From the NCBI RefSeq assembly GCF_013697085.1, contig NZ_JACEFT010000005.1:124001-188000 (forward strand): DNA of 64,000 nt, given 5' to 3'. The notes beneath the pieces were generated by a model. It had not been told where the DNA came from. It worked only from the letters and a program-made list of their open reading frames with translations, and searched no databases. The DNA comes from Billgrantia kenyensis. GTDB taxonomy: Bacteria; Pseudomonadota; Gammaproteobacteria; Pseudomonadales; Halomonadaceae. The translations under genes were made by a program, and so were the position numbers. Shown here piece after piece: positions 55,335 to 64,000 of the stretch. How positions within the stretch are numbered: position 1 is the first letter of the stretch; each line of letters starts with the position of its first letter.

Positions 55335-57011
55335 TTACGACTTGTTCTCGCCGCTCTCCTCGTCACGCAGCTGGCGGCGCAGCACCTTGCCGACGTTGGT
55401 CTTGGGCAGCTCGTCACGGAACTCGACGAACTTGGGTACCTTATAGCCGGCCAGCTCCTTCTTGCACCACTCGCGCAGGCTCTTCTCGTCGAGGCTTTCG
55501 TCCTTCTTGACCACGAACAGCTTGACCGCCTCGCCGCTGTCATCGTCCGACACCCCAACCGCTGCCGCTTCGACGATGCCCGGATGGCCGGAGACGACAT
55601 CCTCGATCTCGTTGGGATAGACGTTGAAGCCCGACACCAGGATCATGTCCTTCTTGCGGTCGACGATCTTGATGTAGCCATCCTCCTGCAGCACCGCGAT
55701 ATCGCCGGTGCGGAACCAGCCGTCGTCGGAGAGTACCTTGGCCGTCTCCTCATCCAGGTTCCAATAGCCCTTCATGACCTGGGGACCCTTGACGCACAGC
55801 TCGCCCGGCTCACCCAGCGGTTGAACGTTGTCGTCGTCGTCCAGCACCTTCACCGAGGTGCCTGCCACCGGCTTGCCGATGGTGCCGAGCTGGATGTCGT
55901 CGATGGGGTTGAAGCTCACCACCGGGGCGGTCTCGGTAAGGCCGTAGCCCTCGGCGATGTCGCATCCCGTGACCTCCTTCCAGCGCTCCGCCGTGGCCTT
56001 GGTCAAGGCCATGCCGCCAGAGATGGTGAGGTGTAGCTTGGAGAAGTCGAGCTGACGGAAGTCATCGCGGTTGCACAGCGCGTTGAACAGCGTGTTCAAG
56101 CCGATGAAGGCGGTGAACTTGATCTTCTGCAGCTCCTTGACGAAGTTGTCCAGGTCACGGGGATTGGGGATCAGGATCGAGTGGTTGCCCGTCTTCATCA
56201 GGAACAGGCAGTTCACGGTGAAAGTGTAGATGTGATAGACCGGCAGCGGCGCGATCACCACCTCCTTGCCCTCGTCCAGGCCCGGGCCGATGGCCGCATC
56301 CGCCTGGAGCATGTTGGCCACCAGGTTGCAGTGGGTGAGCATGGTGCCCTTGGGCAGGCCGGTGGTGCCACCGGTGTACTGCAGGGCGGCGATGTCGTCT
56401 AGCCCTCTCTCGACCTCGCGGTGCTGACGCGAGGCGCCGTCCTTCAAGGCCTTGCGGAACGGTACCGCCATGGGCAGCGAATAGGACGGCACCATCTTCT
56501 TGACGTACTTGACCACGGCATTGATCAGCAAGCGCTTGGGGAAGCCGTGCATGTCGCCAAGCTCGGTGACCAGCACGTGCTCGATGTCGGTGCGGTCGAG
56601 CACCTTCTCCAGCTTGCTGGCCATGTTGGCAAGAATCAGGATCGCCTTGGCGCCCGAGTCCTTGAACTGGTGGGCCATCTCGCGCTCGGTGTAGAGCGGG
56701 TTGGTATTGACCACGACCAGGCCGGCGCGCATGGCGCCGAATACCGCGATGGGAAATTGCAGCACGTTGGGCAGTTGGATGGCGATGCGGTCGCCCGGCT
56801 GCAGGCCGGTCTCGTGCTGCAGCCAGGCAGCGAAGTCGGCCGAAAGTCGGTCGAGTTCGGCGAAGGTGAGGGTCTGCCCCATGCAGGTGAAAGCCGGATT
56901 GTCGGCAAAGCGCTTGACCGCCTCATGGAAGACGTCCATCAGGGATCGGTACTGGTCCATGCCTTCCAGCTCAGGTCCGTTGAGAATACCGGCGTTGGCT
57001 TGTTCACTCAT
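55335..57011 (-). CDS. fadD: Long-chain-fatty-acid--CoA ligase
   Basis: The 558-residue AMP-forming synthetase activates long-chain fatty acids at the inner membrane. ATP motif 'YTGGTTGLPKGTMLTH', 'GYGLTETAPV' and the FACS signature region 'GWFRTGDIAVLQEDGYIKIVDRKKDMILVSGFNVYPNEIE' are all present, as is the terminal Lys region 'PKTNVGKVLRR'. ATG 57011 has GGAGA about eight bases upstream; the frame opens to 57080. A degenerate PsrA-like site lies at 57125-57140. Confidence 0.95.
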   Translation of the reverse strand: MSEQANAGILNGPELEGMDQYRSLMDVFHEAVKRFADNPAFTCMGQTLTFAELDRLSADFAAWLQHETGLQPGDRIAIQLPNVLQFPIAVFGAMRAGLVVVNTNPLYTEREMAHQFKDSGAKAILILANMASKLEKVLDRTDIEHVLVTELGDMHGFPKRLLINAVVKYVKKMVPSYSLPMAVPFRKALKDGASRQHREVERGLDDIAALQYTGGTTGLPKGTMLTHCNLVANMLQADAAIGPGLDEGKEVVIAPLPVYHIYTFTVNCLFLMKTGNHSILIPNPRDLDNFVKELQKIKFTAFIGLNTLFNALCNRDDFRQLDFSKLHLTISGGMALTKATAERWKEVTGCDIAEGYGLTETAPVVSFNPIDDIQLGTIGKPVAGTSVKVLDDDDNVQPLGEPGELCVKGPQVMKGYWNLDEETAKVLSDDGWFRTGDIAVLQEDGYIKIVDRKKDMILVSGFNVYPNEIEDVVSGHPGIVEAAAVGVSDDDSGEAVKLFVVKKDESLDEKSLREWCKKELAGYKVPKFVEFRDELPKTNVGKVLRRQLRDEESGENKS

Positions 57012-57124
57012 TGGCGCTATCTCCACAGCTTGGTCGACCCGGTCGCTAGCCCTCGGCCTCGCCGGTTCTTGTTGTGACAAAAACCGTACGATATACCAGG
57101 CACCGGCGACTGTAAAACGGGCGA

Positions 57125-57140
57125 TTGAAACAAACGTTCA
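57125..57140 (-). promoter_or_regulatory. Degenerate PsrA-like site upstream of fadD
   Basis: TTGAAACAAACGTTCA reads as GAAAC-AAAC-GTTCA, one mismatch from the PsrA half-site pattern. A TTTTAC/TATATC promoter-like pair (57117-57112 and 57095-57090, 16-base spacer) is nearby on the minus strand. It is weaker than the site at 27770-27789. Confidence 0.4.
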
Positions 57141-57230
57141 CCAGGCCGCCCTACAGCGACGACCCATCGCACGCGTCTACAAAGCTTGGCAAAAGAATGA
57201 ATTATGGCAAGCCGGCGGATGCAGCCTCCT

Positions 57231-58058
57231 TCATGCGTCGCGGTCCGAAGGCGCCGCAGCGTATCGCGCCATGATCCGGCCGTGACGCCATACCAGCAGT
57301 TCGCCGGGCTGCATCCGCACCCACGCCTCGTTGCTGGTCAGGGGCTCGGTGGCGATCACCGAGACGATATCGTCGGGGGTGGTGTGCTCGGCGAAGTTGA
57401 CCGTCAGCTCGGCATCCGAGAGTTCCGCCTTGCCAAACGGGGCACGCCGGGTGATGTGGGCAAGCTTGGTTGAGCAGTAGGTGTAGAGGTATTCACCGTC
57501 TGCCAGCAGCAGGTTGAAGACACCCTTGGCCCTAAGGGTCTCACATACCTCGTGCAGTAGATGCCAGAACGGACGATACGCCACGTCCGAGTCTTCGTTC
57601 GCCGAGAGCGACGGTGCCTCGGGGAACCTGGCTCGCAAGGTGGCAAGTAGCCAACAGAAGGCATGCTCGCTGTCGGTGTCGCCCACCGGACGGTAGAACC
57701 CCAGCGGCAGTGCCTGCCAATCCTCGAGCTGGCCGTTATGGGCATAGCACCAGGTTCGGCCCCACATTTCACGAGTGAAGGGGTGGGTGTTGGCCAGCCG
57801 CACCTCGCCGACGTTGGCCTGGCGGATATGGCTGATGACAATGTTCGACTTGATCGGATAGTCGGTGATCAGCCTCGCGATCGGCGAACGCACCGAGGGG
57901 TGTGGATCACGGAAATCGCGATAGCCGCCGGCCTCGTAGAAAGCGATGCCCCAGCCGTCACGGTGCGGCCCGGTACCACCGCCCCGATGCAGGAATCCAG
58001 TGAAACTGAAGCAGATGTCGGTGGGCACGTTGGCACTCATGCCCAGGAGTTCACACAT
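57231..58058 (-). CDS. Class II glutamine amidotransferase (YafJ-like)
   Basis: The 275-residue protein starts MCELLGMS. Cys2 becomes the N-terminal nucleophile after Met removal. 'RHRGG'-like 'FLHRGGGTGPHRDGWG', 'SHIRQAN.GEVRLANTHPF' and 'YAHNGQLEDW' are class II amidotransferase motifs. It is a free-standing Ntn-hydrolase domain without synthase partner; YafJ and EgtC are relatives. AGGAG lies four bases before ATG. The start overlaps the vWA gene by 8 bp. The function is unknown. Confidence 0.9.
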   Translation of the reverse strand: MCELLGMSANVPTDICFSFTGFLHRGGGTGPHRDGWGIAFYEAGGYRDFRDPHPSVRSPIARLITDYPIKSNIVISHIRQANVGEVRLANTHPFTREMWGRTWCYAHNGQLEDWQALPLGFYRPVGDTDSEHAFCWLLATLRARFPEAPSLSANEDSDVAYRPFWHLLHEVCETLRAKGVFNLLLADGEYLYTYCSTKLAHITRRAPFGKAELSDAELTVNFAEHTTPDDIVSVIATEPLTSNEAWVRMQPGELLVWRHGRIMARYAAAPSDRDA

Positions 58059-59901
58059 GCGGCTCCTCCCTTGCGCCAGACCGCCGACGATGCGACGCCA
58101 TACGCCACAGGATAGCGCCTGCCAACAGCAGCAACAGCGATCCGCCTGCCAGCACCATCCAGCCCTGACGAGGGTTGCGAATGGCATCCTCCAGCGGCCT
58201 GGCCATGACGGGACGCCACTCCCTCCAGCGCTCTTGAGCGATTCTTGGTAGCGCCTGCACCTGCCGCCCGGCTCGTTCTATGGGCTCCGGCAGCGGGCTC
58301 GACGTCTCGCGCGGCTCACGCACAGGAGACAGCTCTTCATGGAAGCGTGTCACATCGAGGGCCGCGGCAGCGTCCACCTGGTCGATGGCCGTCGCCACCG
58401 AGGGATGAAGCACCAGGCGCGGCAGCGGCAGCTCCCGGACCTCGCCTTCCAGGGTAACCTCGGCACGCAGCACCAGGGGCACGCTGAGCATTGTGTTCAG
58501 CTCGGGCAAGGGCATCGCCCAGCGCCGCTCTGCCTGCGGCTCGGCATCGAGCTGGAGGCCCTGTAGCTGGCCGAACAGGCGAGTATTGTGCCGATCGAGT
58601 TCAGGATGCTCGGCAGTCAGCACCACCGCTTGACTGCCCTCATCATGTCGGGCGGCGATTGCCGGCAGGACATTGACCGCCTGACTCCGCTGACGGCGGA
58701 AACCCTGGCCTTCGGCTCGCACCATGAAGTGGGCAGTTCCGCCAAGCGCAGGAGCGGGCAGCCTGCCGACAAATCGCGACTCCTCCTGCCGGAGCACCAC
58801 CGCCGACTGCACAACCCCGGCTTCTCCGCGCAGTTCTGCCGTCAGTCGCAGGTGAGCCGGCAGCTCATCGGCCCCGACCGGCTCATCCTCACGGGCAAGC
58901 CAGGCCTCGATGGGAACGTCGAATCCCAGGTAAAGGGTCGAGGGTACCCCACTGGTACTCAAGCGCAGGGGCGCCTCGACGGTGATGCGGCTCTTCTGTC
59001 CGGCATCTCCCTCGAGGCGCCATTGCCCCGGCTGGGGATCGGGCACCTGAATCAGCTCATAACGGGATTCACTGCGCCAGGCGGCCCCTTCGGGCGGCGA
59101 ATCCGCCGAATAGCGGCGCCCGTCCGGCCCGACCAGTGTCGCCGACTCCTCGCCCCGGAAAAGCAACGCCGTGAAACCGCGCAGTCCCGACTCGATGACG
59201 AAGCGCTCGTCGGTCACCGGCACACCATCACTGGGAAAGATACGATCGACGATATCGAGAAAAGCCGTCAGCAAGGCATCCGGCTCGGTGACAGGCGCCG
59301 AAAGCCCCCCCGTGGTCTGGGCCAGTCGTTCCACCAGGTCCAGGTCCGCCTCTTCGGAAAAGGCAATGGCATGTACCACCACCCCCTCCTCGGCAAGCCT
59401 AGGGGCATACTCCTCGAGCAGTGCAGCGCGCGAGGCCTGATCGATAGTCGGTTTGCTCCCGCGCCAGGCGGGCAGGTCGATCACGCCATCGGTAAGCAGC
59501 AGCAAGTGCCGGCGGTCTCCGGCAGGCTCGGCAGACGCTGCCCTGCGCACGGCGGACTCGATATCGGTGAACTGCTCATAATCGACTAGCAGCGGGGCGA
59601 GGGTACCGGCTCGGTCTCGCCACTCCTGATTGACGGGTGCGACTGGCAGAGGGTTGGTGACGCGCTCACCAAAGGTCCAGACCCCCGCCCTGGCACCGGT
59701 GGGCACCAGCGCGACCAGCAGCTCCAGCGCTTCCGCGGCGAGCTGGTCGGGATCGTTATGGCGCATGCTGCCGGAAACGTCGATAATGACGTGAATCTCG
59801 GGATGCTCCTCGCTCGCTGCCACCATCAGGTGGCTCGACAGGATCATGCAGCCGGCCAGCCCAGCCAACCAGCACGACACCTTGTTCCACACCCTCCCCA
59901 T
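58051..59901 (-). CDS. VWA-domain membrane-anchored protein
   Basis: The 616-residue protein has an N-terminal signal or anchor segment and a von Willebrand A domain at about 35-220 with complete MIDAS 'DVSGSM', 'TFGERVTN' and 'LLTDGVID'. A beta-rich extracellular/periplasmic region follows, then a C-terminal helix near 585-605 ('GWMVLAGGSLLLLLAGAILW') and a basic tail. VWA proteins bind metal-dependent protein ligands. It starts nine bases after a small membrane-protein gene. The partner is unknown. Confidence 0.85.
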   Translation of the reverse strand: MGRVWNKVSCWLAGLAGCMILSSHLMVAASEEHPEIHVIIDVSGSMRHNDPDQLAAEALELLVALVPTGARAGVWTFGERVTNPLPVAPVNQEWRDRAGTLAPLLVDYEQFTDIESAVRRAASAEPAGDRRHLLLLTDGVIDLPAWRGSKPTIDQASRAALLEEYAPRLAEEGVVVHAIAFSEEADLDLVERLAQTTGGLSAPVTEPDALLTAFLDIVDRIFPSDGVPVTDERFVIESGLRGFTALLFRGEESATLVGPDGRRYSADSPPEGAAWRSESRYELIQVPDPQPGQWRLEGDAGQKSRITVEAPLRLSTSGVPSTLYLGFDVPIEAWLAREDEPVGADELPAHLRLTAELRGEAGVVQSAVVLRQEESRFVGRLPAPALGGTAHFMVRAEGQGFRRQRSQAVNVLPAIAARHDEGSQAVVLTAEHPELDRHNTRLFGQLQGLQLDAEPQAERRWAMPLPELNTMLSVPLVLRAEVTLEGEVRELPLPRLVLHPSVATAIDQVDAAAALDVTRFHEELSPVREPRETSSPLPEPIERAGRQVQALPRIAQERWREWRPVMARPLEDAIRNPRQGWMVLAGGSLLLLLAGAILWRMASHRRRSGAREEPHV

Positions 59902-59910
59902 CGGGGCTCC

Positions 59911-60420
59911 CTAGCCGATCTTCGGCTCCCGGCGCTTGTGCGCCGCAGGTGGCTGCTGCCCACCGCTGCGTTCATTGCGCCTTCTGTTATTGTCCTGCTT
60001 CCTGCCCTGCGATTCGTCCTGTCCGTCTCCACGCTTGCCACCCCGTGAACTTCCACTCGCCCGAGCTTCAGTCGCATCGCTGGTACGGAACAGCCATACC
60101 TGCAGCAGACCGACCGCCGCACCCAGCAAGGCACCAGCGGCCACCAGCAGCCCAGAGGTCATCAATACCGAGGCGTTACGCTCGAGGAGCGCAACGGTTG
60201 CCACCACTACCGCCGGCGCAAAACCGGTATAGACCTCCCCCTCCACCAGCGGCAAGCGAAAGCGAGCCGGAATCCAGAGGATGCCTGCCACAGCCCAGGT
60301 GACCGGCAACCGCAGCAGGCGTGGCAGAAAGGCCAGCCCCAGGTAACCGGACAGCAGCACGACCAGCGACAAACCCAGATAAGTCAGCCATAGTAGGGAC
60401 ATCGAATCGGATGTCAGCAT
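59911..60420 (-). CDS. Small inner-membrane protein with disordered basic tail
   Basis: The 169-residue protein has four hydrophobic segments (about 8-27, 32-48, 60-80 and 85-110). A polar Arg/Gly/Gln-rich cytoplasmic tail of about 50 residues follows, ending in KRREPKIG. ATG 60420 has GAGGT four bases before it. It is the first gene of a three-gene unit with the VWA protein and the amidotransferase. I do not recognise the family. It may be the membrane partner of the VWA protein. Confidence 0.75.
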   Translation of the reverse strand: MLTSDSMSLLWLTYLGLSLVVLLSGYLGLAFLPRLLRLPVTWAVAGILWIPARFRLPLVEGEVYTGFAPAVVVATVALLERNASVLMTSGLLVAAGALLGAAVGLLQVWLFRTSDATEARASGSSRGGKRGDGQDESQGRKQDNNRRRNERSGGQQPPAAHKRREPKIG

Positions 60421-60503
60421 CGATACCTCGTTGTTGAATGACGCCCGTCGTTGACGGGTCGTACAGGATGGAAAGTCACCTTGAGTATGGTACACGTGCC
60501 CAA

Positions 60504-62591
60504 ATGAAAGCACAGCCACCACGTCACACTCCCGCTACGGCCACACCCCACGTGACCGGTTCGCCGGTCGAAGGATTCCGACGCACCGACGATCCCGGGT
60601 GGCACTGGCTCGAAGAGCGCGACGACCCCGAGGTCAGGGCCTTTCTCGAAGCGGCCAATGCGGAGTCCAAGGCCTGGATGGCCCCGCTCGATGATCTCGT
60701 CGAACGGCTCTACCACGGCCACCTTGCGCGTCGTGAACTGGCAGTCCACGGGCTGCGTACCCCGCTGGATCATTTCACCTACTGGAGCGAGACGGCAGCC
60801 GACGCCGACTACCCGGTCTGGTGGCGCCACCCCAACGGTCACGAAGAAGAAGCCACCCGTATCCTGGACCTGCAGGCACGAGCCACGCCTGAGCACTACC
60901 TGGAGCTGGGCGAGATGGCCCTGTCACCGGATGAGTGCTGGCTGGCCTGGACCGAAGACACCAGCGGCGATGAAAGATACTCGCTCTACCTCAAGCCACT
61001 GCCCGACGGCGAAGTCCGTTTGCTTCTGGAGGAGGTCGGTCCGGAGCTGACCTGGGCAGAGGACAACACCACGCTGCTGTTCACTCGCTACGACGCCACT
61101 CAGCGCCCCGACAGCGTATGGCGCTTGCCGCTCAGCGCCAGCCAGGCAGGCGAGCCATCGCTGATCATGCGCGAGGAGGATCCCGAGTTCTGGCTTGGGC
61201 TGGGCAAGACCCGCTCCCGCCAATGGCTGGTCCTGGAAAGCGCCTCGAAGGATACCAGCGAGTGCCATCTCATCCCCGCCCGAGCCCCCACCGAGCCACC
61301 GCGCTGCTTTCGTACAAGGGAGAAGGGAGTGGAGTACGGCCTGGAGCATCGTCCAGGGCATTTCTACGTGCTGCACAATCGCGGCGCCCCGCACTTCCGC
61401 CTGGACGTGGTCGAGGAAGCGAAGACGGCCAGCCAATGGCAGCCGCTGATTGGCCACCGCGACGACATTACCCTGGAAGGCGTCGAGGCGTTCGCGTGGG
61501 GCCTGGCCGTTACCGAGCGCGACCATGACGAGGCCCAAGTGCACGTTCGCATCATCGAGCTCGACGATAGCCACGCCATGCAGCGCGACGAACGCCTGGC
61601 TCTGCCCGAGTCGCCCTGCAGCCTGATGCTCGGCGAGGTGCCGGACTTCGCCAGCCGACGGCTGCGCCTGCGCGAGGAATCCTTCGTCATGCCGGTATGC
61701 TGGCTCGAGCATGACCTGGACAGCGGGGAGCGCCAGGTTCTCAAGTCGCAGCCCATACACGGCGACCTGCAGCCGCAGGATCTCTGCAGCGAGCGGATCT
61801 GGGCACGAGGCCATGACGGCGAGCGGATACCGGTCTCGGTGGTGATGCGTGCCGACCTGGTCGGCCGACCGCTGCCCACGCTCCTGTATGGCTACGGCGC
61901 CTATGGCGAGGTCCTCGACCCCTGGTTCTCTGTCGCCAGGCTCGAACTACTGGCCCGCGGTGTGGCCTTCGCCGTGGCCCATGTGCGCGGCGGCGGTGAC
62001 CGCGGCGAACCCTGGTACCTGGCCGGCAAGCTCGAGCACAAGGAGAACAGCTTCCATGACTTTCTGGCGGCACGCAACGCCTTGGTCGAGAAGGGCTTCA
62101 GCGACGGCGAGCGCATTGCCGCCTACGGCGCCAGCGCGGGCGGACTGCTGGTAGGTGCCAGCCTCAACCTGGCGCCTGAGGCCTTCTGCGCCGCCGTACT
62201 CGACGTCCCGTTCGTTGACGTACTGCGCACCATGGAGAATCCCGACCTGCCATTGACCACTGCGGAATACACCGAGTGGGGCAATCCCGATGAGCTTGAC
62301 GCACGCAAGCGAATCCGCGCCTACTCACCGCTGGACAATCTCTCTCCTCAGCCCTACCCCGCTCTTTTCCTGCAGGGCAGCTGGCACGACACACGGGTTC
62401 CCTACTGGGAGCCCGCTAAGCTCTATGCCCGCTTGACCGAGATGAGGACCGCCCGTGGCCCCGTGCTGCTGCGGACCGACATGGCCGCTGGCCACGGTGG
62501 CGCCTCGGGGCGCTTCAAGGCATGGCACGACAATGCCCGGCAGGACGCCTTCATCCTCTGGGCGCTCGGAGTCGCCGACAGGGAAAGCTGA
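60504..62591 (+). CDS. ptrB: Oligopeptidase B (protease II), S9A family
   Basis: The ~695-residue prolyl-oligopeptidase-fold serine peptidase cleaves short peptides after Arg or Lys in the cytoplasm. An N-terminal beta-propeller is followed by the hydrolase domain, with Ser near residue 544 in 'YGASAGGLL', Asp in 'GSWHDTRVPYWEP' and His in 'DMAAGHGGASGR'. 'AFAVAHVRGGGDRGEPWYLAGK' is family-typical. ATG 60504 (MKAQPPRHTP) matches homologue starts best, but no clear ribosome site is visible; 60468 and 60438 are alternatives. Confidence 0.93.
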   Translation: MKAQPPRHTPATATPHVTGSPVEGFRRTDDPGWHWLEERDDPEVRAFLEAANAESKAWMAPLDDLVERLYHGHLARRELAVHGLRTPLDHFTYWSETAADADYPVWWRHPNGHEEEATRILDLQARATPEHYLELGEMALSPDECWLAWTEDTSGDERYSLYLKPLPDGEVRLLLEEVGPELTWAEDNTTLLFTRYDATQRPDSVWRLPLSASQAGEPSLIMREEDPEFWLGLGKTRSRQWLVLESASKDTSECHLIPARAPTEPPRCFRTREKGVEYGLEHRPGHFYVLHNRGAPHFRLDVVEEAKTASQWQPLIGHRDDITLEGVEAFAWGLAVTERDHDEAQVHVRIIELDDSHAMQRDERLALPESPCSLMLGEVPDFASRRLRLREESFVMPVCWLEHDLDSGERQVLKSQPIHGDLQPQDLCSERIWARGHDGERIPVSVVMRADLVGRPLPTLLYGYGAYGEVLDPWFSVARLELLARGVAFAVAHVRGGGDRGEPWYLAGKLEHKENSFHDFLAARNALVEKGFSDGERIAAYGASAGGLLVGASLNLAPEAFCAAVLDVPFVDVLRTMENPDLPLTTAEYTEWGNPDELDARKRIRAYSPLDNLSPQPYPALFLQGSWHDTRVPYWEPAKLYARLTEMRTARGPVLLRTDMAAGHGGASGRFKAWHDNARQDAFILWALGVADRES

Positions 62592-62601
62592 GCCCACGAC
62601 G

Positions 62602-62629
62602 CACAGACCCGGCCAAGGCCGGGTCTGTG
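62602..62629. terminator. Palindromic hairpin between convergent ptrB and the Gly-rich gene
   Basis: CACAGACCCGGCC-AA-GGCCGGGTCTGTG is a perfect 13-bp inverted repeat. There is no strong T-run on either side. Its place between convergent stops suggests a bidirectional terminator or transcript-end stabiliser. Confidence 0.7.
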
Positions 62630-62644
62630 ACAAGGCACTGCGTG

Positions 62645-63280
62645 TTAGCTGCCGCCGCCAGCGCCTCCACCCGAGCCGCCGCCAGCGCCTCCACCCGAGC
62701 CACCGCCAGCGCCTCCACCCGAGCCGCCTCCGGAACCGCCGCTACCGCCGCCGCCTGAACCACCGCTACCGCCGCCTCCGGAGCCACCCCCGCCGTTGCC
62801 GCCGCCGGAGCCACCCCCGCCATTGCCGCCGCCGGAGCCACCTCCACCGTTGCCACCGCCGGACCCACCCCCGCCGTTGCCGCCGCCATTACCGGGCCCG
62901 TTGCCGCCGCCATTACCGGGGCCGTTGCCACCATTGTCACCGTTACCCGGACCGCTGCCGCCGTTGCTAGGATTCCCGCCGGTGTCTCCGCCGCCTGAAG
63001 GCGGCGAGGCTCTACCGACCTGCCGCACCCCACCATTCCCGACAGACCCATCGAATCCCATGCCTTCGGCCAGGCCAGCACCGGTTGGCGGCAACCAAAG
63101 AAGCAGCTGTTCGAGTTCCTCATCGCTCAGCACAGCGCCTTCCTGAAACAGGGCCTCCCAGCGCTGGAACAGCTCCTCATCGCTGAGCGGCTCACTCCAC
63201 ATCTGCGACTGTGCCTGGGCGTTCGCCGCCAGGGCGACACCCAGCGTCATGCCAGCCACTGCAAACCATTCCCGTTTCAT
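62645..63280 (-). CDS. Secreted glycine-rich low-complexity protein
   Basis: The 211-residue protein starts at ATG 63280 with a very strong AGGAGGGGG site. A Sec signal peptide ends near AQAQ (residue 24). Two acidic amphipathic units begin SDEEL at 33 and 52 (SDEELFQRWEALFQ and SDEELEQLLLWL). From about 96 to the end the chain is nearly pure Gly/Ser/Asn, with GNGG, GGSGGGNGG and finally GGSGGGAGG repeats. I do not recognise the family. It may be an extracellular matrix or cell-surface linker protein, which is inference. Confidence 0.75.
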   Translation of the reverse strand: MKREWFAVAGMTLGVALAANAQAQSQMWSEPLSDEELFQRWEALFQEGAVLSDEELEQLLLWLPPTGAGLAEGMGFDGSVGNGGVRQVGRASPPSGGGDTGGNPSNGGSGPGNGDNGGNGPGNGGGNGPGNGGGNGGGGSGGGNGGGGSGGGNGGGGSGGGNGGGGSGGGGSGGSGGGGSGGSGGGSGGGAGGGSGGGAGGGSGGGAGGGS

Positions 63281-63490
63281 GTCCCCCTCCTTTACCGACA
63301 AACTCTCACCGGCCGACTCACCAATACACACAAGGTTACAATCCAGTAACCACTAGCATCGTGGTGAACGCCGCAAAGCACCATCGGCAATGAAGATGAA
63401 TCGGGATATCAGAGTCCTGATACAGGAGAGGGGCAGGGTTTATTCAGTACTTGGGGCCGCCATATCAAAAACGGTCGTACCCCAACGGGA

Positions 63491-63940
63491 TCAGCCATCA
63501 ATCGGCAGTATGGCGATGATATGGTCTTCGAGCTCGTCTTCCGACACATCTCGCTGGGAGAGGGCAAAACTACGCACACTGATGCCCTTGCGGTGGACAC
63601 GCTCAGGGTCACCGCAAATCAAGGGGTGCCAGCCGGCAAGCCGCCGCCCCTCCGCGATGCGGCGATAGGCGCAGGACTTGGGCAGCCAGCGAAATTCATC
63701 GACACGCTCTGGCGTGAGCCGAGCGCAGTCAGGCACTCGGCTTTGACGATTGGGATAGTCGCTGCAGCGACAGCTGTGGATATCCAGCAGTTCGCACGCC
63801 ACGCCAAGCACGGCAAGATCGCCGCTCTCTTCATCCTGGAACTTGACCAGGCAACACTGGCCGCAGCCATCGCACAGCGCTTCCCACTCCTCGGCAGTAA
63901 GCTCCTCGAGGTCGAAGCGCTCCCAGAATCGATCACGCAT
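63491..63940 (-). CDS. ycgN: YcgN-family cysteine-cluster protein
   Basis: The ~149-residue UPF0260 protein is marked by 'CDGCGQCCLVKF', 'CRCSDY' and 'VPDCARLTPE', then 'WLPKSCAYRRIAEGRRLAGWHPLICGDPERVH'. The cysteines suggest metal or Fe-S binding, but no function is established. ATG 63940 (MRDRFWERFDLEELTAEEWEALC) corresponds to the E. coli start; ATG 63988 would add 16 unrelated residues. Confidence 0.92.
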   Translation of the reverse strand: MRDRFWERFDLEELTAEEWEALCDGCGQCCLVKFQDEESGDLAVLGVACELLDIHSCRCSDYPNRQSRVPDCARLTPERVDEFRWLPKSCAYRRIAEGRRLAGWHPLICGDPERVHRKGISVRSFALSQRDVSEDELEDHIIAILPIDG

Positions 63941-64000
63941 GTCGATGACTGCCGGGATGCACCCGCCTTGTCCGGTTCCAGTCGACATGACGAGCCGCCG

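Noticed and set aside
63281..63490. Possible small gene between the Gly-rich gene and ycgN
   Set aside because: No ORF with ribosome site or hydrophobic pattern; the 210 bp look like an upstream promoter region plus the ycgN 3' end.

Overview
The window reads as chromosomal DNA of a high-GC gammaproteobacterium, most likely Halomonadaceae (Halomonas or a close relative). This rests on protein content, gene order and style only; no rRNA gene is present to settle it. No tRNA, rRNA, phage, insertion sequence with transposase or CRISPR array was seen. Several gene blocks follow the order I recall from Pseudomonas: rluC/rne/murB/ptp/kdsB/ycaR/lpxK/exbD/exbB/comEC/DUF2062/lolD/lolC; dciA/secA/argJ/nudix; and tal/rssC/rssB/mlaA.

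Layout. 1-4000: partial rluC diverging from rne, which has a long leader and a repeat-rich tail. 4082-10467: a tightly coupled minus-strand envelope operon (exbB, exbD, msbA, lpxK, ycaR, kdsB, a low-molecular-weight phosphatase, murB) for lipid A export and modification, Kdo activation and peptidoglycan precursor synthesis. 10501-15455: comEC, a DUF2062 membrane protein and the lipoprotein release pair lolD/lolC. 15591-15732: a MITE-like inverted-repeat element. 15761-17721: aguAB, agmatine to putrescine. 17899-23002: Nudix-TMP synthase fusion, argJ and secA, with a candidate SecM-like leader peptide in front of secA. 23515-25776: dciA and small genes, then a lipoprotein hydrolase. 25888-33839: a fatty-acid or branched-acid catabolism cluster (acyl-CoA dehydrogenase, OhrR-like regulator, SDR, acyl-CoA synthetase, TetR, thiolase, hydrolase) with recognisable operators. 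33891-35302: fetAB. 35492-38246: acr3, an MFS gene and arsR. 38305-44258: pstSCAB with two Pho boxes. 44408-46319: two transporters. 46459-51136: tal, rssC, rssB, mlaA and a KASIII-like enzyme. 51219-57011: hrpA and fadD. 57231-60420: a glutamine amidotransferase/vWA/membrane protein operon. 60504-63940: oligopeptidase B, a secreted glycine-rich protein and ycgN.

The most interesting signal is upstream of secA. A minus-strand ORF (stop at 23079) encodes a signal peptide, an Arg/Pro-rich body and a C-terminal W...RRGPP motif resembling the SecM/RAPP class of translation-arrest peptides. The codons of that motif form the 5' arm of an RNA stem whose 3' arm carries the secA Shine-Dalgarno region. 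This is the architecture of a secretion monitor that adjusts SecA synthesis, and I do not recognise this version as a described family. Other notable points are a textbook PsrA-type operator over the promoter of the acyl-CoA dehydrogenase gene, a LiuR-like palindrome before the acyl-CoA synthetase gene, separate Pho boxes for pstS and pstC split by a UUCG-capped hairpin, a pseudo-receiver RssB-like phosphatase, and a low-complexity secreted Gly-rich protein.
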